The notes beneath the pieces are model-generated. The model searched no databases. It was given only the letters and a program-made list of their open reading frames with translations, and was not told the DNA's origin. The translations under genes were made by a program, and so were the position numbers. A stretch of 64,000 nucleotides of DNA from Evansella vedderi (GTDB lineage: Bacteria; Bacillota; Bacilli; Bacillales; Salisediminibacteriaceae): NCBI RefSeq assembly GCF_030813435.1, contig NZ_JAUSUG010000011.1:1-64000 (forward strand), written 5' to 3'. Of this stretch, positions 52,926 to 60,969 are shown one piece after another. The stretch's first letter is position 1. Every line of letters starts with the position of its first letter.

Positions 52926-53252
52926 ATGAACACTAATCAAATAATGAACAGTTTTTATTTTTTAATTGGTGGCGTTGGACTTTTTATGATTGATCTATCT
53001 AGTATAATACTTCTTTCAACAGCCATCTTTGTTGCAGCAACTACACTTTTTATTACAACTTCGGATTATATCGATTTGGTACACAGAGCAGTATATTCTA
53101 TCTTAAAAGGTGCATCGATAACTTATTTAGGAGTTGGCTTTTTCGGTTTAGTTATGCAATTTGGCTTACTAGGCTTCTTTTTGTTTTTAACACCATTCAT
53201 CATTTTCAAAGGATGGATGTTTTCCCAAGAACTTAAACAAAATCTAGCTTAG
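52926..53252 (+). CDS. 108-residue membrane protein
   Basis: Starts MNTNQIMNSFYFLIGGVGLF; AAAAAGGGAGAG precedes the ATG at 52926. Three to four hydrophobic segments. Ends just before an intrinsic terminator. No family is recognised. Confidence 0.6.
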   Translation: MNTNQIMNSFYFLIGGVGLFMIDLSSIILLSTAIFVAATTLFITTSDYIDLVHRAVYSILKGASITYLGVGFFGLVMQFGLLGFFLFLTPFIIFKGWMFSQELKQNLA

Positions 53253-53275
53253 AGCTTAAAATAATAAAAATAAAA

Positions 53276-53312
53276 AGTCGTCCCCTTGCTAAATAAAGAG
53301 GACGATTTTTTA
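53276..53312 (+). terminator. intrinsic terminator
   Basis: GTCGTCC...GGACGAT stem with CT/AG extension and TTTTTTATTTTT tail. Confidence 0.88.
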
Positions 53313-53319
53313 TTTTTGA

Positions 53320-53645
53320 AGTTTAAGTTTAGTTTTTCTATAAACTGTTAATAATGCTAATGCGTGTGAACTGGATGGATTATAGCGCTATACACATAAC
53401 TCACAATCTACTGACGAGTAGGAGTTACTGGACTGAAAGGTGAAACGCCACGAATAAGCAGACTACATACACCATGAGCTTTATTCGTCTGTGAAAGGAA
53501 ATCTAAATAGAACTATATTCTACTGTTGCTTGTAGTGATTATAAGCGAACGGGTTCTACCGTGGTTAAATATAGGAGTTTCCGGCGCTTGGTTCCTTGAT
53601 TCTAGAGGATAGGGACTAGGCTATTCGTGCTTATGTAAAACTTTT
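53320..53645 (+). ncRNA. candidate structured non-coding RNA (strand tentative)
   Basis: No ORF. Base composition rises to near 45-50% GC within AT-rich flanks. Many hairpins are visible: AGTA/TACT near 53412, GGTG/CGCC near 53442, ACGAATAAGC pairing with GCTTTATTCGT (53450-53493), CAGAC with GTCTG crossing it (pseudoknot-like), TAGAA/TTCTA, CTAC/GTAG, CGG/CCG and GTTCC/GGGAC. It is isolated by a terminator on the left and the type-B leader on the right. Resembles no RNA I can name. Confidence 0.5.
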
Positions 53646-53689
53646 AATAAAACCCTTACTTTTTTAAGCTTTTTTATGGTAATATATAC

Positions 53690-53877
53690 ATATAACTATT
53701 TTAATTTTTATTTCCAGTTCAGGTCACGCGACTTGAATACTTAAGAGTTTAACTCCATCGCTTTATAAGTCCATATTTGCGTATGCAAAAATACGTCCAA
53801 GAAAGTCCATTTGGATGCTAAATTATCAGAATGATTTATCTGATGACATTGTTTAGCGTCGAAATGGGCTTTTTTTA
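53690..53877 (+). promoter_or_regulatory. promoter region and type-B leader
   Basis: AT-rich promoter-like stretch (TATATACATATAAC) then hairpin GTC-ACGC-GAC with GTTCAG/TTGAAT arms, G-T pairs included (53717-53738). Terminator GTCCATTTGGATGCTAAA pairs with TTTAGCGTCGAAATGGGC, then TTTTTTT, and AAACACCAAACG before the ribosome-binding site. Confidence 0.78.
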
Positions 53878-53924
53878 TTTGCTCAAAAACACCAAACGCT
53901 AAAAAGAAAGGAGAGTTATCATTT

Positions 53925-54410
53925 ATGGTACTTTCAAAGATGGAGACGACTTGGAGAAATTGTTCTTTGGAGAAGCAGCCTTCAGAAATCTCATATCCAA
54001 ACTTAGATATTGAGATTAGAACCAACCGCTACGATGATTCGATTGTTTTTGGTACTATCTTTGATGTTCAGCCTGAACAAACCCGCTCTGCTTTTTCCTT
54101 TATGGAAACACAAGTACAGGGTAAATGCTGTTCATTAAAGATGTTCTTCAATGAAGAAATGCCAATCGAGGATCTAGAAAAGCTAGGGTTCGAGGAATCG
54201 GCAACAAATATCTTTCGCTATCCACATCCTGACTTTACGGTTTCGGCGATTAGAATTCCGCTGCAACATGAAAAAGAGTGGGTATTGCAGGTTGAGAAAC
54301 GTCGCAAGAATATGAAGAAGGGCATCCCTGCTACTGCATGTGATTATTCCATGCTTTTTGAATCACAACTTTCTCTCTCACTTAAAGAGGAGGAGGTGAG
54401 TGCTTCATGA
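53925..54410 (+). CDS. 161-residue hypothetical protein
   Basis: MVLSKMETTWRNCSLEKQPS..., mixed fold, ending in an acidic tail overlapping the NYN gene by four bases. GAAAGGAGAG precedes the ATG. First gene of the NYN/Rad52 operon. No family is recognised. Confidence 0.6.
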   Translation: MVLSKMETTWRNCSLEKQPSEISYPNLDIEIRTNRYDDSIVFGTIFDVQPEQTRSAFSFMETQVQGKCCSLKMFFNEEMPIEDLEKLGFEESATNIFRYPHPDFTVSAIRIPLQHEKEWVLQVEKRRKNMKKGIPATACDYSMLFESQLSLSLKEEEVSAS

Positions 54411-54988
54411 AGGCAGCAATCCTTGTCGATGAAATCAATGCGGTTAGTCAGCTTCATGCTCTTGGCATAGAAGGTATTAGACCGTGGAAAAAATTTTTTG
54501 AGGCAATTCACAATGTCTTGAAGCGGGATTATGGTCAATGTAATGTTGATTATCATATGTATGGTGCTATTCCACCTAAACATGTAGATAAACAACGTTA
54601 CTTTAACAGAAAACGTTTCTTCAGCGCCCTAGATAAAGATGGGATTAAAGTCCATAAAGGACTTTGCCATCAATCTAACGGTAGTTTAGAAGAAAAAGGA
54701 GTAGACGTTATGCTATCACTGGACCTATACGAGTTCAGTTTGAAGCATTATGATCTACTTTTTGTTTTTTCAGGGGATGGAGATATTGTTCCAGCTGTTG
54801 AAAGAGCCCAAAAAAATGGAGCTAAAGTCGTTGCTATTCTTAGCGAAAAACAACCAGCAAAGTTTATGAAGCGAGTAGTAGACGGCGTGGTTCCATTAGA
54901 GGGAGTTATTGATTTGATTGATGAACAATATGTTGTTCGTCGTTCAAATACACCAAAAACTACTTTTAAAAAGGAGAGTGTATGCTAA
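54407..54988 (+). CDS. NYN-domain (LabA-like) nuclease
   Basis: 193 residues. AAILVDEINAV, KGVDVMLSLDLYEF and FVFSGDGDIVPAVERAQKNGAKVVAI supply the conserved Asp residues of the NYN/PIN-like fold, usually RNases. In an operon with a Rad52-like protein, a role in RNA or R-loop processing during recombination is possible. The coding sequence overlaps both neighbours. Confidence 0.85.
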   Translation: MKAAILVDEINAVSQLHALGIEGIRPWKKFFEAIHNVLKRDYGQCNVDYHMYGAIPPKHVDKQRYFNRKRFFSALDKDGIKVHKGLCHQSNGSLEEKGVDVMLSLDLYEFSLKHYDLLFVFSGDGDIVPAVERAQKNGAKVVAILSEKQPAKFMKRVVDGVVPLEGVIDLIDEQYVVRRSNTPKTTFKKESVC

Positions 54989-55926
54989 TGTGCATAGCAA
55001 AAGATCTTAATAATCCGTTTGAGTACGAAAACTACGGTGTTAATTACGAGGGAATCGTTTATGTCGGCCAACAAGCTGTTGCTGATCGATTAAACGATGT
55101 TATCGGACCTTTTAATTGGGAACTTGAAATCGTTGAACAGAACATTGATATGCAAAACTACTCTGTTTCTGTTCTAGGTCGATTAAAGGCATATGACCCT
55201 GAAACAGACCGTTGGATTTCTCGAACTCAATTTGGAAATGACACAATGACTATCTTAAAAAACAACAGTGCGCCATTACCTCAAGCGATTGAGGACGCCA
55301 AAAAGAGTGCTATATCTGATGCGCTTAAAAAGTGTGCGAGCTGGTATGGATGTGCCTCTGATGTTTTTAGAGGAAAAGTCACCGCCATTAAGCGAGAGAC
55401 AAAAAACGGAGATGAAAACAAAGCTTATCGTGCTCTTGTTAATAATTTTGGCTTAGATACTTATTCTCCTCTTTTTAAGAACGGTATTGTGATTCTCCCC
55501 GATTCTTACAGAGAGTATTACGTTTCAAAAGGTTGGCAGGGTATTTTTCAATCTGATCTTGATAATGCGTTTAAATCAGGTAACACTGGTCAACAAAACC
55601 ATCAAAATCAGAACAGAGGTCAACAACAAGGGAATGGTCAACAAAGACAGTCCCAATCCTCTGGAAACCAACCGAATGATTTCCGTATTAAGAGTAAGTA
55701 CCAAGCTAAAGAAAATAACGATGGAACAGCTTTCTTTAAAGCTATCATGGAAGATCGTTCTGAAGTGAATGTTATCGTTCCTAAAGAAATGGCTCAGAAA
55801 GCAGTAAGTATGGTAGGTCGAGATTTTGTTCTCAATGTAACGGGTTGGCACAATAAAGACAAAGGCTTTATTCGTCTAGCCAAAAACTCTGACATTCAAA
55901 TTGAGCCACAATCTCAAGCCTCCTAA
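54982..55926 (+). CDS. Rad52/Rad22-like single-strand annealing protein
   Basis: 314 residues. NYEGIVYVGQQAVADRLNDVIGPFNWE, then AIEDAKKSAISDALKKCASWYGCASDVFRG are typical of Rad52-family annealing domains (about 1-145). A Gln/Asn-rich linker (about 195-235) leads to a C-terminal OB-like domain (DFRIKSKYQAKENNDGTAFF...FIRLAKNSDIQIEP). Anneals complementary ssDNA in recombination or plasmid establishment. Start 54982 or 54988; AAAAGGAGAGTG upstream. Confidence 0.85.
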   Translation: MLMCIAKDLNNPFEYENYGVNYEGIVYVGQQAVADRLNDVIGPFNWELEIVEQNIDMQNYSVSVLGRLKAYDPETDRWISRTQFGNDTMTILKNNSAPLPQAIEDAKKSAISDALKKCASWYGCASDVFRGKVTAIKRETKNGDENKAYRALVNNFGLDTYSPLFKNGIVILPDSYREYYVSKGWQGIFQSDLDNAFKSGNTGQQNHQNQNRGQQQGNGQQRQSQSSGNQPNDFRIKSKYQAKENNDGTAFFKAIMEDRSEVNVIVPKEMAQKAVSMVGRDFVLNVTGWHNKDKGFIRLAKNSDIQIEPQSQAS

Positions 55927-55935
55927 TCAACAATC

Positions 55936-56001
55936 GCTGACTATCAGCTGTAAGGTTTGCCAAAGTTGAATCCTTTTTTTAAGGGTTCTCTTTGGCTTTT
56001 T
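55936..56001 (+). promoter_or_regulatory. leader hairpins before the AAA+ gene
   Basis: GCTGA-CTA-TCAGC hairpin, then GCCAAAG...CTTTGGC with inner GAATCC/GGGTTC arm and TTTTTG. AGACCAAATTACTTTTATTT and AAAAAGGAGAG follow, as in type-B leaders, but the CAYGCG loop is absent. It may also terminate the Rad52 operon. Confidence 0.65.
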
Positions 56002-56054
56002 GATTTTTCAAAAGCAGACCAAATTACTTTTATTTAAAAAGGAGAGATTCGATT

Positions 56055-57497
56055 ATGTCGAAAGTACAATTCAAGAAAGTTAATATCCCAGGAATGACAA
56101 TTGAAAACGCAAAGGAAAAAATACCTGCTCATGTAACACAGGTTGAAAAACATGCCTCGGGCGTTTATAAAATTTCATTTAAAAAGCTAGAAGATCCAGG
56201 TTATCTTGAAGAGAAAAATGGGAAGTACCGCTTCATTCACTATTGTGAAGCTAACTCAAAAGGTTCAAGCTGCAACCATATCGCTTTAGCTGCTGCCATC
56301 GCTGATATGAATGGTATAAATGTTGAGTTAGTCGGGTTTCCTAAAGAGCCTATTACCCTTGATTTAGAAGAAAAAGATTTTGAAGATGTTAGTGAGAGCG
56401 TTGGTGTTATTCCTCCAGTAAAAGAAGAAGAGGAAGAAGAACCGTCAACACTAGCTTCTACTCCTAAAAAGAGTACACCAGCAAAATCTACTACTTCTAA
56501 GCCTTCCAAGAAAAGAGATTGGAAGAAAGGGTGGAATGAAATACAAGATTACCTTCACGAACAAGGTATCACTACCCGTATGATTTTACAGATTCGCGAA
56601 AAACGTCAAGAGATTTGTGGATCTGTTCAAATGACAAGTATGGCTGTAGAACCGGCTCAACCAAAGACTCCTTATATGGGAGAAACGTTTGGTCGTGCTA
56701 TACGCCATATTCTGATGGGTAAAGACTTAATCCTAGTTGGTGATAAAGGTAGCGGTAAAGATACGCTTATTTCAACAATAGCATGGGTGCTCGGGCTTCC
56801 ACTTTACCTTCAAACAGGTAATGGAGATGAAACCAAAGAAAGTATCGTTGGTGAAAACACCATTACTCAAGGGGCTAAAGGTATGGAAGTTGCTTTTAAA
56901 AAGTCACCATTTGCTACTAGTGTTGAAATGGGGGGTTTAGCTTCTTATCCAGAGTTGAACATGCTCTCAGGTGATGTTACTTCTATTTTTCATAGTGTTT
57001 TAGATGAAAATAGACAGTTGGCAACGCAAGAAGGAAGCATTCAACGTCACGATCACAATATTTTTATTGGTTCTATCAATGTTGGTGATCAGTATTCAGG
57101 AGTTAAGAAGTTAAATGGTGCATTTAAAGACCGCTGTGCTATCCTCAAACTACCTTATGTTCAAGACTTCAGACAGATGTTAATTCAGAAATCAGGGTTA
57201 ACTGACTCTCATGCTCTATCCTTCTTAGAGGGTGTTAAGGGAGCTATAGACGATCTGATAATCACAGAACAACAGGGAGAGGAAAGTAAAACGGTTAGAG
57301 GGTTCATTGATGCTGCCACTTACCTTCATGATTACGGTGTTACTTTTGACACTAAAAAGGAGGTACTCGAAGACTTCATTATTAACAAAACAGAAGATTT
57401 CGAGGAGCAAATGGCTGTAAGGGATATGATTAGACAGAAAGTATGGTCTGACTTCCCTATGAGCATCGAAGAAGAACAATACATTAACGGAGAGTAA
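56055..57497 (+). CDS. MoxR/CobS-type AAA+ ATPase
   Basis: 480 residues. N-terminal part with YCEANSKGSSCNHIALAAA, a possible SWIM-like zinc site (about 70-85), then a Pro/Ser/Lys linker. AAA+ domain: LILVGDKGSGKDTLIST (Walker A, about 228), ASYPELNMLSG...SVLDENR (Walker B region) and GAFKDRCAILKLPYV (arginine-finger region). It pairs with the VWA protein at 57890, as CobS pairs with CobT. Confidence 0.82.
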   Translation: MSKVQFKKVNIPGMTIENAKEKIPAHVTQVEKHASGVYKISFKKLEDPGYLEEKNGKYRFIHYCEANSKGSSCNHIALAAAIADMNGINVELVGFPKEPITLDLEEKDFEDVSESVGVIPPVKEEEEEEPSTLASTPKKSTPAKSTTSKPSKKRDWKKGWNEIQDYLHEQGITTRMILQIREKRQEICGSVQMTSMAVEPAQPKTPYMGETFGRAIRHILMGKDLILVGDKGSGKDTLISTIAWVLGLPLYLQTGNGDETKESIVGENTITQGAKGMEVAFKKSPFATSVEMGGLASYPELNMLSGDVTSIFHSVLDENRQLATQEGSIQRHDHNIFIGSINVGDQYSGVKKLNGAFKDRCAILKLPYVQDFRQMLIQKSGLTDSHALSFLEGVKGAIDDLIITEQQGEESKTVRGFIDAATYLHDYGVTFDTKKEVLEDFIINKTEDFEEQMAVRDMIRQKVWSDFPMSIEEEQYINGE

Positions 57498-57545
57498 AGG
57501 ATGGTTTTACCATTCTTTACTTTCTTTTAAGGGAGGAATTCCATT

Positions 57546-57839
57546 ATGGAAAATGGCTTAATTGTTCGTTTCAACGGTTGTGTTTCCAGCATTGATATGC
57601 CCCGAGAAGATTGTGGCATTGCGTGGGAGTATGTTTCACAAGGTTTTAAAAAGCGGTTCATGGAAACATGGAGAGCTGCTTGTAGAATTCTTGAGCAGAA
57701 ACATAACACGAATATTGGAATGAATATCATCGTTCAGTTAGAAAAAGTTGCAAAGCTCGTTAACGAAGGCAAAGTAACAAAAGCTGATTCGTTTGACGCT
57801 GTTTATGCAGAATCACTAATAAACACCTGGTGTAATTGA
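57546..57839 (+). CDS. 97-residue hypothetical protein
   Basis: MENGLIVRFNGCVSSIDMPR..., helical after residue 30. AAGGGAGGAATTCC precedes the ATG. Lies between the AAA+ and VWA genes, so it may be part of that complex. A GATAG/CTATC hairpin follows (about 57842-57862). No family is recognised. Confidence 0.6.
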   Translation: MENGLIVRFNGCVSSIDMPREDCGIAWEYVSQGFKKRFMETWRAACRILEQKHNTNIGMNIIVQLEKVAKLVNEGKVTKADSFDAVYAESLINTWCN

Positions 57840-57889
57840 AGGATAGGCTATAGTCTATCTTTCTTCACCTTTTTGAGGAGGAATTATAA

Positions 57890-59875
57890 ATGACAGTACC
57901 AGCTGTAAAAGATAAACAACTACTAATCAAAGAGAGGGAAGGAGAGCGTTTAAATCGCTACCTCAAAATCCTTTTCGGTAAAGAAAAGTTTGGGTTTAAA
58001 TGGTCTAACAAAGAAACAAGTTACACCGATGGAAAAGATGTGTATATTCTTTATGAATTACAACGCCCTGACTGTCGCCCCTTTACCGTTCCAGAACTTC
58101 GGGCTTTAAGGAAAGGTCATGCAGTTCATGAGAGAGGACATATCGAATACGATATCATTGATCACTATGTAGAATGGCAAATAGATTGGTCTTCCAAAGA
58201 TAAAAACGATTGGTTGGATAACGATAAGTATCCTGTTCAGTGGTTACAATTCTTTGGTAACACTATGATGGATGGCAGACTTGAAAATTTCATTGCTCTT
58301 GATCATCCAACTACAAAAGATTATTTAGATTTTAATAACTATGACTGGCGCTTTGGTATTCGTGGACAATATGCTGATGAAAATCAAATCCACGATTTTA
58401 GAGAGTGCTTCATGTCACGAGCATTAGGTATGACCGATATCGAAGATTGGTCCCCTAACGCTGTCGAATTAGTTGATTCTGTTCAAGATTTTATTGAACA
58501 AGGACGTAATGACGAATCAACTAAATCAGTTCTAGAAACTACTTTAACAATCATTAGAAAAGTATGGCCGACCTTGCTCGAATGGATGGACCTTCAAGGC
58601 GAAGAACCTGACGATTTTGAATATGAAAATGAACACCAGGACTCTCAATGGGGAGAGAAAGAAGAGGTAGAAGAGAATATCAAACGTGTCATGCGTATTC
58701 TCGGACGTGCAACCGAATCTGATGATGAAAGTGATGGTAAAGCAGGGTCCTCTGAAGAAGATGACAGCCCTGAAGAAAACTCTTCAGGAAGCGGTTCCTC
58801 TTCATCTGAAGATGATAATGATAAAGAGCAAGAGGACTCTGATACTTCCAGCTCCAATGATGAAAGTGGTGAAGATGAGGAAGATGAACAACCATCTAAA
58901 CCAGACTTCTCTACTATGCTTCGCCAAGAAGAAAAACAACAAGAGAAAGACGAGCAAGAAGCAGAAGAAGAAACAGCTCCTTATCAAAAGCGGGAAGAAG
59001 AAGTTGAAATTGATGAAATTGGTCCATTAAAAGCTTTTTCAGACAAAGTATCTGTTGAACCTTATCCGCGCTATAGTCTAGAACGGTATAATCGTATTAA
59101 AAGTGAGGTAAAGAGGAAGATCAATGCTACTTCAAGTGCATTAAGCCAACTTCTAGACCCCACGCCTGATGAAAAACGCAGGAATCAACGTTCCGGACGA
59201 CTTAAAGCAAGCCGTGTATGGCGAACGGATAAGTTAGGAGATCCTTCTGTATTTGACCGCAGGAAAAAAGGTACACCTGCTAAAAATGCTAGAGCCTTAG
59301 TACTCAATGATATTTCAGGATCAACTAGCAATCAATTTAATTCTTCTAGCAGCAGAATCATTGATGAAATGCGGAAAGCTCAGATTTTAATGGTAGAAGC
59401 TTGCGAAAAAGCAAACTTACCTGTTGCTTCTTACGGATTCACCGAAGAATTCAGTTGTAGCAGCGGAACTACTGCCAATAAAATCTATCCTTTCAAACCT
59501 TATGGACGTTTTACCAATACAGAAAAAGGGTTTATTGGAGGTATTGAACCTGAGATGGGCAATAGAGATACCGTATCGCTTCAATGGGCTGTTAATGAGC
59601 TTTCAAATCATGATGAGGACATTCGCCTTCTGATCATGATTTCTGACGGTTTACCGTGCTTCTCAGGCGGTGAGAACAGAGATACAATGAGGCATATCGT
59701 TCAACAAGCTGAAAAGCAAGGAATTGATGTGTTATGCCTGTATGTTGGACCACAAGATCAAAGAATTATTGATGAAGTCCAATATATGTATCCTGGTCGT
59801 TCAATCATCGTATCTAATCATTTAAGTAGAGAGCTGAGTCGCCACGTTAAGCGAGTTATCAGACAAAGAAGGTAG
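57890..59875 (+). CDS. CobT-like VWA protein with HExxH motif
   Basis: 661 residues. The N-terminal region has GHAVHERGHIEY (about 74-85), an HExxH metallopeptidase-type motif. A long acidic Ser/Asp/Glu linker lies at about 270-370. The C-terminal VWA domain (about 465-655) has the MIDAS DISGSTS, then LIMISDGLP and VLCLYVGPQDQRI. With the MoxR-type ATPase it forms a chaperone-like remodelling pair acting on an unknown partner. GAGGAGGAATTATAA precedes the ATG. Confidence 0.85.
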   Translation: MTVPAVKDKQLLIKEREGERLNRYLKILFGKEKFGFKWSNKETSYTDGKDVYILYELQRPDCRPFTVPELRALRKGHAVHERGHIEYDIIDHYVEWQIDWSSKDKNDWLDNDKYPVQWLQFFGNTMMDGRLENFIALDHPTTKDYLDFNNYDWRFGIRGQYADENQIHDFRECFMSRALGMTDIEDWSPNAVELVDSVQDFIEQGRNDESTKSVLETTLTIIRKVWPTLLEWMDLQGEEPDDFEYENEHQDSQWGEKEEVEENIKRVMRILGRATESDDESDGKAGSSEEDDSPEENSSGSGSSSSEDDNDKEQEDSDTSSSNDESGEDEEDEQPSKPDFSTMLRQEEKQQEKDEQEAEEETAPYQKREEEVEIDEIGPLKAFSDKVSVEPYPRYSLERYNRIKSEVKRKINATSSALSQLLDPTPDEKRRNQRSGRLKASRVWRTDKLGDPSVFDRRKKGTPAKNARALVLNDISGSTSNQFNSSSSRIIDEMRKAQILMVEACEKANLPVASYGFTEEFSCSSGTTANKIYPFKPYGRFTNTEKGFIGGIEPEMGNRDTVSLQWAVNELSNHDEDIRLLIMISDGLPCFSGGENRDTMRHIVQQAEKQGIDVLCLYVGPQDQRIIDEVQYMYPGRSIIVSNHLSRELSRHVKRVIRQRR

Positions 59876-59888
59876 TAAATTTGCAAAA

Positions 59889-59922
59889 GAAAAGGCATGT
59901 GAGTATTCTCATATGCCTTTTT
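59889..59922. terminator. bidirectional terminator
   Basis: AAAAGGCAT-TGAG/CTCA-ATGCCTTTTT stem between the convergent VWA gene and 82-residue gene. Confidence 0.88.
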
Positions 59923-59932
59923 ATGCGTTATA

Positions 59933-60181
59933 TTAGGAAAACTTGTATACTCCATCTTTTTTCTTTTCGCCAAAACCTGATCCATCATTGTTGTACATAG
60001 ATTTAAATAAAGTCCATTCCACTTTTTTATCTGTAAGACTCCATATTCTGATGGTAAATTCTTCGTTATTTCTTTTTATATATACTCTTTTGGTATCGAA
60101 ATCTTCAATTTCAAAACCTTCATCCCCAAAAACATTCTTTACAAAATCTAATAAATCTCTTGGTAAATCTTCATTTTGCAT
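59933..60181 (-). CDS. 82-residue hypothetical protein
   Basis: MQNEDLPRDLLDFVKNVFGD..., mixed alpha/beta, with AAAGTGGGAT before the ATG. The only minus-strand gene in this part. No family is recognised. Confidence 0.55.
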   Translation of the reverse strand: MQNEDLPRDLLDFVKNVFGDEGFEIEDFDTKRVYIKRNNEEFTIRIWSLTDKKVEWTLFKSMYNNDGSGFGEKKKDGVYKFS

Positions 60182-60463
60182 ATCCCACTTTCAGCCCCTT
60201 CTGCTTTATTTAAGAAATATGTATGTTCCTTAAATCTCTCCCTACGCTACAAAACTACTATACTCTATTATTCATTCTAACCAAAAAATCTTAGTATATC
60301 CCGTGCGTATAAATAAATCTTTAATTAATATCAATTATATGATAAATTAAAGATACAACTAAAAACGAATCTATTATTTTTTTCGATTGGAAGCACCATC
60401 GAAAGAGGGATATCTTATCCCTTTTTTGGTGGTGCTTTTTTATTCTAATTAGGAGGTATTTAA
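60182..60463 (+). promoter_or_regulatory. non-coding region with type-A attenuator leader
   Basis: At 60384-60441 CGATTGGAAGCACCATCG and GGTGGTGCTTTTTT form the type-A terminator with an inner AGGGATA/TATCCCT arm, followed by TTAGGAGG before the lipoprotein gene. Upstream (60300-60370) is AT-rich with a possible TATGATAAAT element; no gene seen. Confidence 0.7.
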
Positions 60464-60940
60464 ATGATTAAGAAAATTATTCTGTTTGTAGTTTTAGCAT
60501 CTGTATTATCAGCTTGTGGAGGAGGGGACGATGCTGAACGAGCATTAAATGAAAATACGAGGCAGTACATAGATCTAATTTCTGAAGTTCTCGATGATTC
60601 TAATGCTTTGTTATCAGATTTCAGCGAAACGGTGGACGAACTTTATGTTGGAAACAAGAATGAAGAACAATTTCATAGAGCGGTAGCTGATTTAGTGCCT
60701 CGTTCAAGAGAAATAAGCGGGAATTTAGACAGTGGTATTCATTTAGTTATAGCTGAGTTACAACCATTTCACCGCGAAATGATTGAATTGATCAATAATC
60801 AACACCAACTACTACTCTCAACCCTTGAGTCAGTTGATAACGAAAACTTGCGAAGAGGCGAACTAGGTAGGAATATATCAGAGATAAGACAAAACCAGAG
60901 CCAAGTTATTGAAAATCTAAATCGTATCTTAAGACAATAA
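60464..60940 (+). CDS. lipoprotein of unknown function
   Basis: 158 residues. The signal peptide ends in LSAC (Cys 18), followed by GGGDD and a long helical, acidic domain. TTAGGAGGTATTTAA precedes the ATG. Located just before the replication gene on the same strand; possibly surface exclusion or sensing. No family is recognised. Confidence 0.75.
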   Translation: MIKKIILFVVLASVLSACGGGDDAERALNENTRQYIDLISEVLDDSNALLSDFSETVDELYVGNKNEEQFHRAVADLVPRSREISGNLDSGIHLVIAELQPFHREMIELINNQHQLLLSTLESVDNENLRRGELGRNISEIRQNQSQVIENLNRILRQ

Positions 60941-60969
60941 ACTTTTTATGTTTTTAAGGAGATTTTAAA

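Noticed and set aside
53405-53445. Hammerhead-like core (CTGACGAG ... GAAA) in the intergenic RNA candidate
   Set aside because: The expected stem II and the C before GAAA are absent, and no cleavage-site arm pairs, so it is probably chance within a structured region.
58645-59030. Overlapping frames on both strands in the VWA protein's acidic linker
   Set aside because: Shadows of low-complexity Asp/Glu/Ser codons, with no ribosome-binding sites.
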